A stretch of 34,410 bases of DNA from Alphaproteobacteria bacterium. Its GTDB lineage: Bacteria > Pseudomonadota > Alphaproteobacteria > Reyranellales > Reyranellaceae. Position numbers and translations under genes: made by a program. The stretch covers positions 1 through 34,410 of the forward strand of contig RGPT01000015.1 of NCBI GenBank assembly GCA_010032545.1. Reading direction: 5' to 3'. This document shows, piece after piece, positions 1 to 9,704 of the stretch (position 1 is its first letter; each line of letters begins with the position of its first letter). The notes beneath the pieces were generated by a model. It saw only the letters and a list, made by a program, of their open reading frames with translations, was not told the DNA's origin and did no database searches.

Positions 1-2
1 TG

Positions 3-977
3 CTGCCGTTCGGTTCTGCCCGCGCCCAGACCGTTGACGCCGCCCAGCGCATCGCCGAGGCCGCCAACAGCTTCCTTGCCAGCCTCGACGATGCCCAGCG
101 CCGCCGGGCGCTGATCGCCTTCGAGTCCGAAAATCGCCTCGACTGGCACTACATTCCGCGCAACCGGTCAGGCCTTGGCTTGGGCGAGATGCAGCCGGCA
201 CAGGCCGCGGCCGCGCGGGCGCTCTTCGCCTCGGTGCTGAGCGACGAGGGCCTGAGGCTGCTCGACGGCGTACGCCTGCTGGAGGCCGTGCTGCGCGAGC
301 AGCAGGGCAGCTTCCGCGATCCCGGCCGCTACTTCGTATCGGTCTTCGGAACACCGGGCCGTTTCCCCTGGGGCTGGCGCTTCGAGGGCCATCACCTGTC
401 GCTGAACGTGACGCTGCCCGCCGCCGGCCATGTCGCCGTGACGCCCTTCTTCGCTGGCGCGCATCCGGCGACCGTAAGCGACGGCCCCCACCGCGGCTTC
501 CGGCTGCTGGGCAGGTCGGAAGATCTCGCGCGCCAGATCATGGCCAGCCTGACGGCACCGCAACGCCAGGCGGCGATCATCGCCGACCGCTCGTTCGGCG
601 AGATCGTGGCCAGTCCGCAGCGCGAGCGCGACCTCGGCCAGCCGCGCGGCCTCGAGCTCGCGGCGATGAACGGGACGTCGAGCGCCTTGGTCGACGCCCT
701 GATGGACCGTTTCCTGGGCACGCTGGCGCCAGACCTCGTGGCTGCCCAGAAGCGCCGCGTGATGGAGCAGGGGATCGCTGCCTTCCGCTTCGCCTGGGCG
801 GGCTCGCTCACGCCTGGCGAGGCGCATTACTTCCGCGTCCACGGGCCGGTGACCGTGATCGAGTACGACAACACCCAGAACGGCGCCAACCACATCCATG
901 CGGTGTGGCGCGACCTCGCCGCCGACTTCGGCCGCGACGCGCTGGCCGACCACTACCGCCGACAGCCGCACCGCTGA
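3..977 (+). CDS. DUF3500 family secreted protein (5' end cut off)
   Basis: The reading frame is open from the first bases of the window, so the true start lies upstream. The visible N-terminus reads LPFGSARAQT, which looks like the end of a Sec signal peptide with cleavage after an Ala-x-Ala type site. The first in-window ATG at 180 is internal, because the preceding codons already encode a family-like stretch (RRALIAFESENRLDWHYIPR). The body has the hallmarks of DUF3500: the DWHYIP opening, a central GHHLSLNVT segment and a C-terminal IEYDNTQNGANHIHAVWRD block rich in His, Asn and Asp. The function of DUF3500 proteins is not established, and the conserved acidic and His residues only suggest a metal or ligand site. 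The nearest downstream gene, 177 bases away, is unrelated. Family assignment is confident; function is unknown. Confidence 0.8.
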   Translation: MPFGSARAQTVDAAQRIAEAANSFLASLDDAQRRRALIAFESENRLDWHYIPRNRSGLGLGEMQPAQAAAARALFASVLSDEGLRLLDGVRLLEAVLREQQGSFRDPGRYFVSVFGTPGRFPWGWRFEGHHLSLNVTLPAAGHVAVTPFFAGAHPATVSDGPHRGFRLLGRSEDLARQIMASLTAPQRQAAIIADRSFGEIVASPQRERDLGQPRGLELAAMNGTSSALVDALMDRFLGTLAPDLVAAQKRRVMEQGIAAFRFAWAGSLTPGEAHYFRVHGPVTVIEYDNTQNGANHIHAVWRDLAADFGRDALADHYRRQPHR

Positions 978-999
978 CACGAGGCTGCGGCACACGATA

Positions 1000-1042
1000 T
1001 TTACCGGCAAACCATCCATTTTTTACCGGCAAACCATCCATT
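1000..1042. repeat. Tandem 21-bp direct repeat, period 22
   Basis: The 21-base unit beginning TTTACCGGCAAACC and ending ATCCATT occurs at 1000-1020 and again, identically, at 1022-1042, with one T between the copies. It lies in the 177-base gap between the DUF3500 gene and the DUF4239 gene. A 22-base period is about two helical turns, which would put both copies on the same face of the DNA. That would fit a pair of protein-binding sites, but this is inference. A simple slippage duplication is the alternative. Confidence 0.85.
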
Positions 1043-1154
1043 GGCCGTTGGTCGTCCGCAGCACGGACACCGTCCTGCCCTTCCCGCCGCCTGCTTCCGC
1101 AGGCTATCAAGGTCGTCCTGGACTAGTCCCAATCCCGTGACGAGGAGGCGTTGC

Positions 1155-1907
1155 TTGTTGGTGGAGTTCGTAGAGCCGGTCGTGTTGGTCGTCGGCGCCT
1201 TTCTTGCCAGCGAACTTGGCTACCGCCTGGGGCGCCACTACGGCCCACAAGACGAAACCTTCGACAAGCAGCTCGGCCTGATCAGCAGCGCCACCTTTGC
1301 GCTGGTGGCCTTCCTGATCGGCTTCGGCTTCGCCGGCGCCGGTACCCGCTATGTCGACCGACTCGACCTGATCGTCAAGGAAGCGAATGCACTGGGCACA
1401 TCCTACCTGCGCGCCGACGCCCTGCCGCAACCGGCACGCGGAGAGCTGAAGGAGGCGCTGCGCCAGTACGCTGCCAGCCGGATCGAATTGCTCGCGCGGC
1501 ACGATAGCGCCACGGCCGTCACCCTGCTGTCCAAGGTCGGGACCCAGCACGCACAGTTGTGGGCCATCGCGATGAAGGGCACGGCGGATAACCCCCAGCT
1601 GATGCTCGTCGTCCTGCCGTCGCTCAACGAGGTGATCGACCTCCACACCACGCACCTGTCGGCAGCAATCCGCCACATCCCGACGCCGATCATGATCACC
1701 CTGCTGCTCAGCGCGGCGCTTGCCCTGGCGCTGGCGTCCTTCGGCAACGGCCAGGCCGGCCGCCGCTATCCGATCCTCAATTTCGTCTATGGCTTCGCGC
1801 TGGCTGCCGCCATCTGGATGACTCTCGACCTCGATCATCCGCGCCGGGGCTTTATCCAGATCAACGTTCAGCCGCTGACCGATACGCTTGGCTCCATGAA
1901 GCCCTGA
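1155..1907 (+). CDS. DUF4239 (bestrophin-like) membrane protein
   Basis: About 250 residues. The frame is open from 1041, but the only good ribosome site is GAGGAGG at 1142-1148. It sits 6 bases before TTG 1155; TTG 1158 and GTG 1161 are alternatives, and I chose the first. Two hydrophobic segments lie near the N-terminus (VEPVVLVVGAFLASELGYRLG and ATFALVAFLIGFGFAGAG). A charged soluble middle of about 100 residues follows, then a C-terminal hydrophobic pair (MITLLLSAALALALASFG and FVYGFALAAAIWMTLDLDHPRRGFI). This 2+2 layout and the LDLDHPRxGxI ending match DUF4239 proteins, which are distantly compared with bestrophin channels. The role is not known. It sits in the same direction as the patatin gene 55 bases downstream, so co-transcription is possible. 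Confidence 0.75.
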   Translation: MLVEFVEPVVLVVGAFLASELGYRLGRHYGPQDETFDKQLGLISSATFALVAFLIGFGFAGAGTRYVDRLDLIVKEANALGTSYLRADALPQPARGELKEALRQYAASRIELLARHDSATAVTLLSKVGTQHAQLWAIAMKGTADNPQLMLVVLPSLNEVIDLHTTHLSAAIRHIPTPIMITLLLSAALALALASFGNGQAGRRYPILNFVYGFALAAAIWMTLDLDHPRRGFIQINVQPLTDTLGSMKP

Positions 1908-1962
1908 ACCGGCGTGGCCAGCCTTTTGCGTGCAGAACCTCACCAGCCGAGAGAACCAGACC

Positions 1963-3102
1963 ATGTCAAAGCTCAAGATCGCGATCGCCTGCCAGGGTGG
2001 CGGCAGCCAGACGGCCTTCACCGCGGGCGCGCTCAAGACGCTGTGTGAGGCAAAGATCGGCGAGGAATTCGAGGTGGTCGCCATCAGCGGCACCTCCGGC
2101 GGGGCGCTGTGCGCCACCCTGCTGTGGTATTCCTACATGAAGGGCGAGCGGCCGGTGTGGGAACGCATGATGGCATTCTGGCAGGAGAACACCGCCCAGG
2201 GCCCGATCGAGCACGCCATCAACCAGTTCATCGTCGAGTCGATGCGCCTGGTGAACGCCGGCATGCTGCCAACCTTCCAGATGAGCCCCTCTTCGCCCAT
2301 GATGCAGGCTACGATGGGGATGATGACGGCGGGCCAGCGCAAAGGCTTTGCCGATTTTCGCGGCCTGATCGAGAGCCACATCGACTTTGCCGAGATCGCC
2401 TCGTGGGGACCATGTCCGCAGCCCCCAGTGCTGATCCTCGGGGCGGCCAATGTCACCACCGGAGCGTTGACGAAATTCGTCTCCAGCCAGGAGCCGATCC
2501 GTGTCGAGCACATCCTGGCGTCGTGCGCCGTGCCCAACATCTTTCCCGCCGTGCAGATCGGCAAGGATGCCTACTGGGACGGACTCTTTTCGGACAATCC
2601 GCCAGTCGAGGAGCTGCTCCGGCCGCGGTCGGTGGGCGCCGACAATATCCCGGACGAGATCTGGCTGATCAAGATCAACCCGACCGCGCGCCAGCAGATC
2701 CCGGTGAAGCCGGGAGAGATCATCGACCGGCGCAACCAGCTCGAGGGCAATATCTCGCTGTTCCAGCAGCTCAGCCATCTCGAGCTGATCAACGACATGA
2801 TCCTGGCCGATGCCTTCCGGCCGGAGTTCCTGGCGCGGTTCGACATCAAGGCGCCGGTGCGCATTCCCAGGTCGTTCCACACCGACCAGCCCAGGCCCTA
2901 TCACATCCCCTGCATAGAGATGCCGGTCGAGCTGCAGGCGCTGCTGGACTACGAGGGCAAGATCGATCGCGGTTCGGCCAATATCGGCCGCCTGATCGCC
3001 GAGGGGGAGAAGGCCGCCGCCGTCTTCCTGCGCGACCGCGCCGCCGCCGTCGCCGCCTCACCGCTGGCCATCGGCGCGACGGCCGGACAGGCGGCGAGCT
3101 AG
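1963..3102 (+). CDS. Patatin-like phospholipase
   Basis: 379 residues from ATG 1963; an in-frame GTG at 1930 exists, but the protein family begins right at the ATG (MSKLKIAIACQGGGSQ). The catalytic elements of patatin are visible. The Gly-rich oxyanion loop is QGGGSQ at residues 11-16, the nucleophile elbow is G43-T-S45-G-G, and the dyad aspartate is D206 in YWDGLFSDNP. It is expected to be a serine acyl hydrolase acting on lipid acyl esters. There is no signal peptide, so it is probably cytoplasmic or membrane-associated. The C-terminal ~150 residues, with the HLELINDMILAD region, are typical of the longer bacterial patatins. Its stop codon shares bases with the stop of the convergent BASS transporter: the two TAG stops overlap in CTAG at 3099-3102. 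Substrate unknown. Confidence 0.88.
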   Translation: MSKLKIAIACQGGGSQTAFTAGALKTLCEAKIGEEFEVVAISGTSGGALCATLLWYSYMKGERPVWERMMAFWQENTAQGPIEHAINQFIVESMRLVNAGMLPTFQMSPSSPMMQATMGMMTAGQRKGFADFRGLIESHIDFAEIASWGPCPQPPVLILGAANVTTGALTKFVSSQEPIRVEHILASCAVPNIFPAVQIGKDAYWDGLFSDNPPVEELLRPRSVGADNIPDEIWLIKINPTARQQIPVKPGEIIDRRNQLEGNISLFQQLSHLELINDMILADAFRPEFLARFDIKAPVRIPRSFHTDQPRPYHIPCIEMPVELQALLDYEGKIDRGSANIGRLIAEGEKAAAVFLRDRAAAVAASPLAIGATAGQAAS

Positions 3103-4022
3103 GGCGTCGATCGGCGCGCTGAAACGGCCCGCCGCCAGCGTAGGTAGGGAAGCGAGATCGCCAGCGACACGGCAATGTAGATGGCGACGACGACGGCGGT
3201 GCGCGGGCCCGGCACCGATGTCGCGACCAGCACGGCGATGCCGATGTGGCGGGTGGCGCAGGCGATGGCGAGCGCCGTGCGGGTGTCCTCTTCGGGTCCG
3301 CCGACCAGATGGCCGATGGCGAGCGACAGGGCGATGAGGGCGGCCAAGGTCAGGATCCCCGTCCAGCGCGCTTCGAGCACCACATGCCAATGGACGGCGA
3401 GCAGCGCCAGCGCGCTCACCGCCAGCACGATGCCGGCGAGGCCGACCAGGCGCCCGGCTGTCCACGCAGCGGCCTTTGGAAACAGCCAGCGAATAGCCAT
3501 GCCCAGGAGCAGCGGCAGGAAGAAGGACTCCGCAAGGACCAGTGCCGCGCGTTCCGGCGCAAGGGGCGGCAGCCGGGGAAACAACGGCCCGAGCAGGGCC
3601 AGCCAGACCGGTACCAGGACAATCGCCAGTACCGAGGAGATCACGACCAGGCTGAAGATATAGGCACCGTCGCCGATACCCAGCAGCTTGCGCGGCAAGA
3701 GCGGCGCCCCGGCCGAGACGGCGAGCACCAGCAGGCCTGCCTCCACGCCGGGCGCCAGCGGCAACGTCTTGACCAGCGCGACGGCCGCGAGCGGCACCAG
3801 CACGTACATCGCCAGAACGGAACGCACGAGAAGGCCGGGATGACGGAACAGGCGCATTGCATCGCGCGGCGTCGAATCGAGGCCGATGCCGAAAACAATG
3901 ACCGTGACGGTGATCTTGAGAAGGACGAGAAGTGCCAGGGTCACGATCGCAGGACTCCGGTTGCCGGGAAAAGACCTCTGCGACAATCGCCATCGATACG
4001 CAACGCGCATCAACCTTTGCAT
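3099..4022 (-). CDS. Bile acid:sodium symporter (BASS/SBF) family transporter
   Basis: Up to 307 residues, almost entirely hydrophobic, with about eight to nine predicted membrane segments. The signature near the C-terminus, ALAIACATRHIGIAVLVATS, matches the family's ATRN-G-A-L region, with His in place of the usual Asn. The PLLPRKLL motif after TM4 and the paired SVLAIVLVPVWLALLGPLF helix also fit. BASS proteins move organic anions with Na+; the substrate cannot be told from sequence. The start is uncertain. ATG 4022 and ATG 4010 give an Arg-rich leader (MQRLMRVAYRWRLSQRSF), while GTG 3944, with a GGAG about 10 bases upstream, gives a protein beginning at the first helix, as is usual for the family. 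It is convergent with the patatin gene (4-base overlap) and divergent from the HAD gene. Confidence 0.78.
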   Translation of the reverse strand: MQRLMRVAYRWRLSQRSFPGNRSPAIVTLALLVLLKITVTVIVFGIGLDSTPRDAMRLFRHPGLLVRSVLAMYVLVPLAAVALVKTLPLAPGVEAGLLVLAVSAGAPLLPRKLLGIGDGAYIFSLVVISSVLAIVLVPVWLALLGPLFPRLPPLAPERAALVLAESFFLPLLLGMAIRWLFPKAAAWTAGRLVGLAGIVLAVSALALLAVHWHVVLEARWTGILTLAALIALSLAIGHLVGGPEEDTRTALAIACATRHIGIAVLVATSVPGPRTAVVVAIYIAVSLAISLPYLRWRRAVSARRSTP

Positions 4023-4109
4023 GGAGCCGAGATCGGTTGATCAGGTAGGCTCTGTCGGTCATGTCCATCGTTGAGAAAAGCCGGATGTCTCGATGGAAAA
4101 GAGGTTGGC

Positions 4110-5141
4110 ATGAAGCGCCGTTCGTTCCTCTCTGGATCAACCGCAGGGCTGGCCGCAGGCCTCGCCCTCCCTGCCCTCGTCCCATGGGGCCTCGCTCCCG
4201 TGGCTCTTGCGCAGAGCGACGCCCTGCCGTCTTGGAACGACGGGCCAGTGAAACAATCGATCCTCGATTTCGTCAGCCGCACGACGACCAACGGAAACCG
4301 CGACTGGGTGCCCGTGCCCGAGCGCATCGCCTGCTTCGACAACGACGGCACGCTGTGGACCGAGCAGCCGATGTACTTCCAGGTGATGTTCGCCTTCGAC
4401 CGAGTAAAGGCGATGGTCGGGCAGCATCCCGAGTGGCGCACGCGGGAGCCTTTCCGCTCGATCCTGGCCGACGATCGTGCAGCCCTTGCCGCCCTAGGCG
4501 AGAAAGGCCTGCTCGAGGCGATGGCCGCCACCCACGCCGGGGTCACGACCGAGGAATTCCGCATGGCCGTGCTCGACTGGCTCGCCACGGCACGCCATCC
4601 GCGCTTCAACCGGCCCTATACCGACCTGGTCTACCAGCCGATGCTCGAGTTGCTGGCACTGCTGCGGGCCAACCAGTTCAAGACCTTCATCGTGTCGGGC
4701 GGCGGCATCGAGTTCATGCGGCCGTGGACCGAGCGGATCTACGGCATCCCGCCCGAGCAGGTCGTGGGTTCCTCGGGTGTCACGAAGTTCGTTGTGAGGC
4801 CGGACGGCGTGCCGGTCCTCACCAAGGAACCGAAGGTCGCGTTCGTCGACGACGGACCGGGCAAGCCCGTGGGCATCAACCAGTTCATCGGCCGCCGGCC
4901 GGTGTTCGCCTTCGGCAATTCCGACGGCGACCAGCAGATGCTGGAATGGACGGCAGCCGGCAACGGCGTACGCTTCATGGGCCTCGTCCGCCATACCGAC
5001 GCCGTACGCGAGTACGCCTATGACCGCGAGTCGCCAGTTGGCCGCCTCGACAAGGCATGGGACGAGGCGGTACGTCGCAAGTGGACGGTCGTCGACATGA
5101 AGAACGACTGGAAGGTGATCTATCCATTCGAGCTGAAGTGA
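4110..5141 (+). CDS. Tat-exported HAD-superfamily phosphatase-like protein
   Basis: 343 residues from ATG 4110, with GAGG 6-9 bases before it. The N-terminus MKRRSFLSGSTAGLAAG is a twin-arginine signal (R-R-x-F-L) followed by a hydrophobic stretch and an ALAQ cleavage site near residue 35. HAD motif I is D77-N-D79-G-T (CFDNDGTLW), motif II is the VSGGG segment, and motif IV is GNSDGDQQM. The cap region between motifs I and II is large and helical, as in the phosphoserine phosphatase-like subgroup. It should use the first Asp as nucleophile and Mg2+ to hydrolyse a phosphoester, but in the periplasm, which is less usual for HAD enzymes. The substrate is unknown. It ends 10 bases before the convergent LysR gene. 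Confidence 0.85.
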   Translation: MKRRSFLSGSTAGLAAGLALPALVPWGLAPVALAQSDALPSWNDGPVKQSILDFVSRTTTNGNRDWVPVPERIACFDNDGTLWTEQPMYFQVMFAFDRVKAMVGQHPEWRTREPFRSILADDRAALAALGEKGLLEAMAATHAGVTTEEFRMAVLDWLATARHPRFNRPYTDLVYQPMLELLALLRANQFKTFIVSGGGIEFMRPWTERIYGIPPEQVVGSSGVTKFVVRPDGVPVLTKEPKVAFVDDGPGKPVGINQFIGRRPVFAFGNSDGDQQMLEWTAAGNGVRFMGLVRHTDAVREYAYDRESPVGRLDKAWDEAVRRKWTVVDMKNDWKVIYPFELK

Positions 5142-5151
5142 CGCCGTCCCG

Positions 5152-6084
5152 TCAGGCTTGCGCCACGGCGCGGAAACGCTTGCGGATGAGACCGATCAGA
5201 ATGCGCGCCGACGGCGGCAGTGTGCGCTCGCGCTTGTAGGCGACACCCATCTCGGCGACCGGCGGACCAGCCCGCCACGGCAGGTTGAGCACCGCCAACC
5301 GGCCCGCACCAATCCCTTCCTTGATCTGGCTCATGTGTCCGAGGCTGATGGCATCGGTGCTGGCCGCGATCTCGACGCCGAGGCCGAACGACGAGACGGC
5401 GATCGAGGGCAAGATCTCACCTGTCGTCGAGTCGACGGTGAAACCCGGATCGATATCCTCGACAAGCCCGGCCTTTTCCCGCGACATGCTGGAGAAGACG
5501 AACGGGTAAGGGCGCACGTCCTCCGGCCTAAGCGATGTCTTCTTCAGGAGCGGGTGGCCGGCCCGGCAATAGTAGTGCCCAACGAGTTTCCCAAGTCGCT
5601 CGACCCGCAACGCCGGCATGTCGCGCAAGGCAGCGATGTCGAGGACCGCAAAATCGACGCGATCCATCATCAGCATGGAGAGCGCGGCCGTCCATTCGCG
5701 CTCCAGCAATTCCAGGCGAACCGACGAGTTGGCCTTGATCATGTCGATCGCCGCCGACCGGACCGCGATGTCATGGACATAGACGCCCGCCGCGACACGC
5801 AGGCGGCCTCCCCGCCCGTCGCGCACCATTTGCAGGCTGTTGGAAACCGCCTCGGCTCGGGCGACGAGTTCGTCGGCCATCCGGAGGACATCGTCCCCCG
5901 CCGGCGTCGCCATGACATCGCGGCGAGATCGCTCGAAGACACGCATCCCGAGCTGCTTCTCGAGGGTCGCGATATTGCGGCTGAGCGTCGGCTGACTGAC
6001 CCCGAGCGCCGCAGCCGCCCGGCCGAAGTGCCGGTGCCTGGCAAGCACGACGGCGTATTGCAGCAACTTGAGATCGATCTCCAT
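5152..6084 (-). CDS. LysR-family transcriptional regulator
   Basis: 310 residues from ATG 6084. The N-terminal winged helix-turn-helix is clear: LLQYAVVLARHRHFGRAAAALGVSQPTLSRNIATLE at about residues 7-42, followed by the LysR linker helix. The remainder is a periplasmic-binding-protein-like effector domain (VDFAVLDIA, PALRVERLGKLVGHYYCRAGHPL). The gene is transcribed away from the sulfatase, with 87 bases between the two starts. By the usual LysR arrangement it probably controls the sulfatase/FGE pair and itself, which is inference. The same frame stays open far upstream, across the sulfatase gene. That extension is an antisense open frame typical of high-GC DNA and not part of this protein, because the HTH begins right after the ATG. 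Confidence 0.92.
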   Translation of the reverse strand: MEIDLKLLQYAVVLARHRHFGRAAAALGVSQPTLSRNIATLEKQLGMRVFERSRRDVMATPAGDDVLRMADELVARAEAVSNSLQMVRDGRGGRLRVAAGVYVHDIAVRSAAIDMIKANSSVRLELLEREWTAALSMLMMDRVDFAVLDIAALRDMPALRVERLGKLVGHYYCRAGHPLLKKTSLRPEDVRPYPFVFSSMSREKAGLVEDIDPGFTVDSTTGEILPSIAVSSFGLGVEIAASTDAISLGHMSQIKEGIGAGRLAVLNLPWRAGPPVAEMGVAYKRERTLPPSARILIGLIRKRFRAVAQA

Positions 6085-6171
6085 GCACAAACTGTATCGT
6101 TCGCCCCGTTGTTTTGCATCGCGCTGTAAGCGACCTTTGCCCATATTTTCACGATCCTGGGGGGAAATCCG

Positions 6172-7776
<1,605 letters not shown>

Positions 7777-7815
7777 ATCGACCGCGAGACACGTACACGG
7801 ACCTACACGACACGA

Positions 7816-7837
7816 CGCCCGGCCCCTCGGCCGGGCG
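7816..7837 (+). terminator. Perfect 9-bp GC hairpin after the sulfatase gene
   Basis: CGCCCGGCC and GGCCGGGCG pair perfectly around a four-base loop, 39 bases after the sulfatase stop. The following bases (CTCTCGTTGG) hold only scattered T, so it is a weak intrinsic terminator at best. It may act as a 3' stabilising or attenuating structure that lowers expression of the FGE gene relative to the sulfatase. Confidence 0.55.
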
Positions 7838-7894
7838 CTCTCGTTGGTGTCGACCCTTGGCACTTCGGCTGGAACAGACGATAAGAAAAAGTCG

Positions 7895-8848
7895 ATGTCA
7901 GACCTGCGCGTACCCACCTCGACGGCAGACATGATCCGCATTCCCGGCGGCACTTTCCGCATGGGATCGGACAATCACTATCCCGAGGAAAAGCCTGTCC
8001 ACAGCGTCACGGTCGACGGCTTCTGGATCGATCCGACACCTATCACCAACGCCCAGTTCCGTAGCTTCGTGAAGGCAACGGGCTACGTCACCTGGGCCGA
8101 GATCGACCCCGACGCCAAGGATTATCCCGGCGCACGGCCCGAAATGCTGAAGGCCGGCGGCCTCGTCTTCACGCCGCCCTCGAAGCCCGTCGGCCTCGCC
8201 GACTGGAGCCAATGGTGGCGCTTCACCTTCGGCGCCACCTGGCGGCGGCCGTATGGCAAGGGCAGCCATATCGGCGGCCTCGACGACCATCCCGTCGTGC
8301 AAGTCGCCTACAAGGACGCCGAGGCCTACGCCAAATGGGCCGGGAAGGAGCTGCCCACCGAGGCCGAATGGGAACTGGCCGCCCGCGGCGGGCTGGACGG
8401 CGCAGAATTCGCCTGGGGTGACGAGTTAACACCCGGCGGCAAGCACATGGCCAATACCTGGCAGGGCGATTTCCCCGCCGAGAACACGCGCGCGGACGGG
8501 TTCGCCCGCACTTCGCCGGTGCGGACCTATCCGCCCAACGGCTACGGCGTCTTCGACATGATCGGCAATGTCTGGGAATGGACCATTGACTGGTACTCGA
8601 CGCAGCACGAGGCGGATGCCGCCAAGGCGTGTTGCGTGCCGGAGAATCCGCGCGGTGCGACGATGGAGCAGAGTTACGATCCGAACGATCGCGTGCGCAT
8701 CCCGCGCAAGGTACTGAAAGGCGGTTCGCATCTCTGCGCGCCCAGCTACTGCAAGCGCTACCGGCCAGCCGCGCGCCATGCCGAGCAGATCGACACGACC
8801 ACGAGCCATGTCGGCTTCCGCTGCATCGTGCGCCAGCCGGCGGTTTGA
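7895..8848 (+). CDS. Formylglycine-generating enzyme (sulfatase maturase)
   Basis: 317 residues from ATG 7895; an upstream in-frame GTG at 7844 would add 17 residues that do not look like the family. The FGE-sulfatase fold is plain from MIRIPGGTFRMGSD onward, through ELPTEAEWELAARGG, NVWEWTIDWY and the C-terminal GFRC. The two copper-binding active-site cysteines of true FGEs are both present, C281 and C286 in GGSHLCAPSYCKRYRPAAR, so this is a maturase and not one of the many FGE-like domains lacking them. It oxidises the signature Cys of sulfatases to formylglycine using O2. It has no signal peptide, in keeping with action in the cytoplasm on the unfolded sulfatase before export. Its natural client is almost surely the sulfatase immediately upstream. 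Confidence 0.93.
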   Translation: MSDLRVPTSTADMIRIPGGTFRMGSDNHYPEEKPVHSVTVDGFWIDPTPITNAQFRSFVKATGYVTWAEIDPDAKDYPGARPEMLKAGGLVFTPPSKPVGLADWSQWWRFTFGATWRRPYGKGSHIGGLDDHPVVQVAYKDAEAYAKWAGKELPTEAEWELAARGGLDGAEFAWGDELTPGGKHMANTWQGDFPAENTRADGFARTSPVRTYPPNGYGVFDMIGNVWEWTIDWYSTQHEADAAKACCVPENPRGATMEQSYDPNDRVRIPRKVLKGGSHLCAPSYCKRYRPAARHAEQIDTTTSHVGFRCIVRQPAV

Positions 8849-8849
8849 C

Positions 8850-9701
8850 CTAGAGGTCGAACTCCACGAACACCGGCCAGTGGTCCGAGGCATTGATGCC
8901 GTGACCGATCCGCGCCGACTTCACCCGGGGCGCGAGATCGTGGGTGACGAAGACATGGTCGATGCGGCCCTCGCGCGGAAAGGAATCGACTTCCTCCTCG
9001 CTGTTGCCGGCGGCAATCCAGGTGTCAGTTAGATGCTCCGCCGTCGCGATCCGGCCATGGTGGCGGGGCGTGCCGCAGACCAGCGGATACTCCGGATGGG
9101 ACGGCGTGAAGTTGAAGTCACCCGCGACGATCGCCGACGCCGGCACCGCAGGCGCCGGCTCCTGGAACATGAAAGTCGCACCGGCGGCGGTATCCCATGT
9201 GCCACCGATTACGGGCGCGCGGTTGACGGCATCCATCAGGGCCGCCACCTGCGGCAGGCGCTGTTGCGCACCGACGTGGCTGAGATGGGTCGAATAGACA
9301 CGCAGGGGGCCCGACGGAACCGCGATCACGGCCTCGACATAACCGCGCTGCAGGTCGAAGAGGTTCGCCAGCCGTGTCTTGGGCAGCATGACGCCGCGCG
9401 ACCACAGGATGGGCCAGCGCGAGACGATGGCGTTGCCGAAACTGCGACGGCGATTGGCGATCCGGCCGTCGGGGCCGACCGTGCTGGCATCGGCCTCCAT
9501 GGCGCCGTGATAGACCGAGTAGCGATTGAGCCGAGCCGCGATCTCCGAGGTCTGGTCGGCATGATCGTTCTGCGGCCAGCCGCTCACCGCCTCCTGCAGA
9601 CAGACGATGTGCGCTTCGGCCACCGCATCGGCGATGCGCGCCACGTCGTACTTTCCATCGGCTCCGACGCCGTAGTGGATATTGTAGGTACAGAACAGCA
9701 A
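8850..9701 (-). CDS. Endonuclease/exonuclease/phosphatase-fold hydrolase
   Basis: 283 residues starting at TTG 9701, supported by AGGAG 7 bases upstream. The metal-dependent EEP motifs are in order: YNIHYG (N7), CLQEA (E37), STHLSH, VAGDFNFTP, RIDHVFV, and ASDHWPVFVEF with D273 and H274. The superfamily covers DNases, phosphoinositide phosphatases and sphingomyelinases, so the substrate cannot be assigned. No signal peptide is present. The upstream desaturase gene ends with TAG in the same frame, only one codon (CCA) before this start, so the two genes are almost certainly co-transcribed and translationally coupled. It is convergent with the FGE gene, one base apart. Confidence 0.85.
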   Translation of the reverse strand: MLFCTYNIHYGVGADGKYDVARIADAVAEAHIVCLQEAVSGWPQNDHADQTSEIAARLNRYSVYHGAMEADASTVGPDGRIANRRRSFGNAIVSRWPILWSRGVMLPKTRLANLFDLQRGYVEAVIAVPSGPLRVYSTHLSHVGAQQRLPQVAALMDAVNRAPVIGGTWDTAAGATFMFQEPAPAVPASAIVAGDFNFTPSHPEYPLVCGTPRHHGRIATAEHLTDTWIAAGNSEEEVDSFPREGRIDHVFVTHDLAPRVKSARIGHGINASDHWPVFVEFDL

Positions 9702-9704
9702 TGG

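Noticed and set aside
3099-3102. Overlapping CTAG stops of the patatin and BASS genes as a regulatory element
   Set aside because: CTAG is palindromic, so two TAG stops can share it by chance. Convergent genes packed this closely are common.
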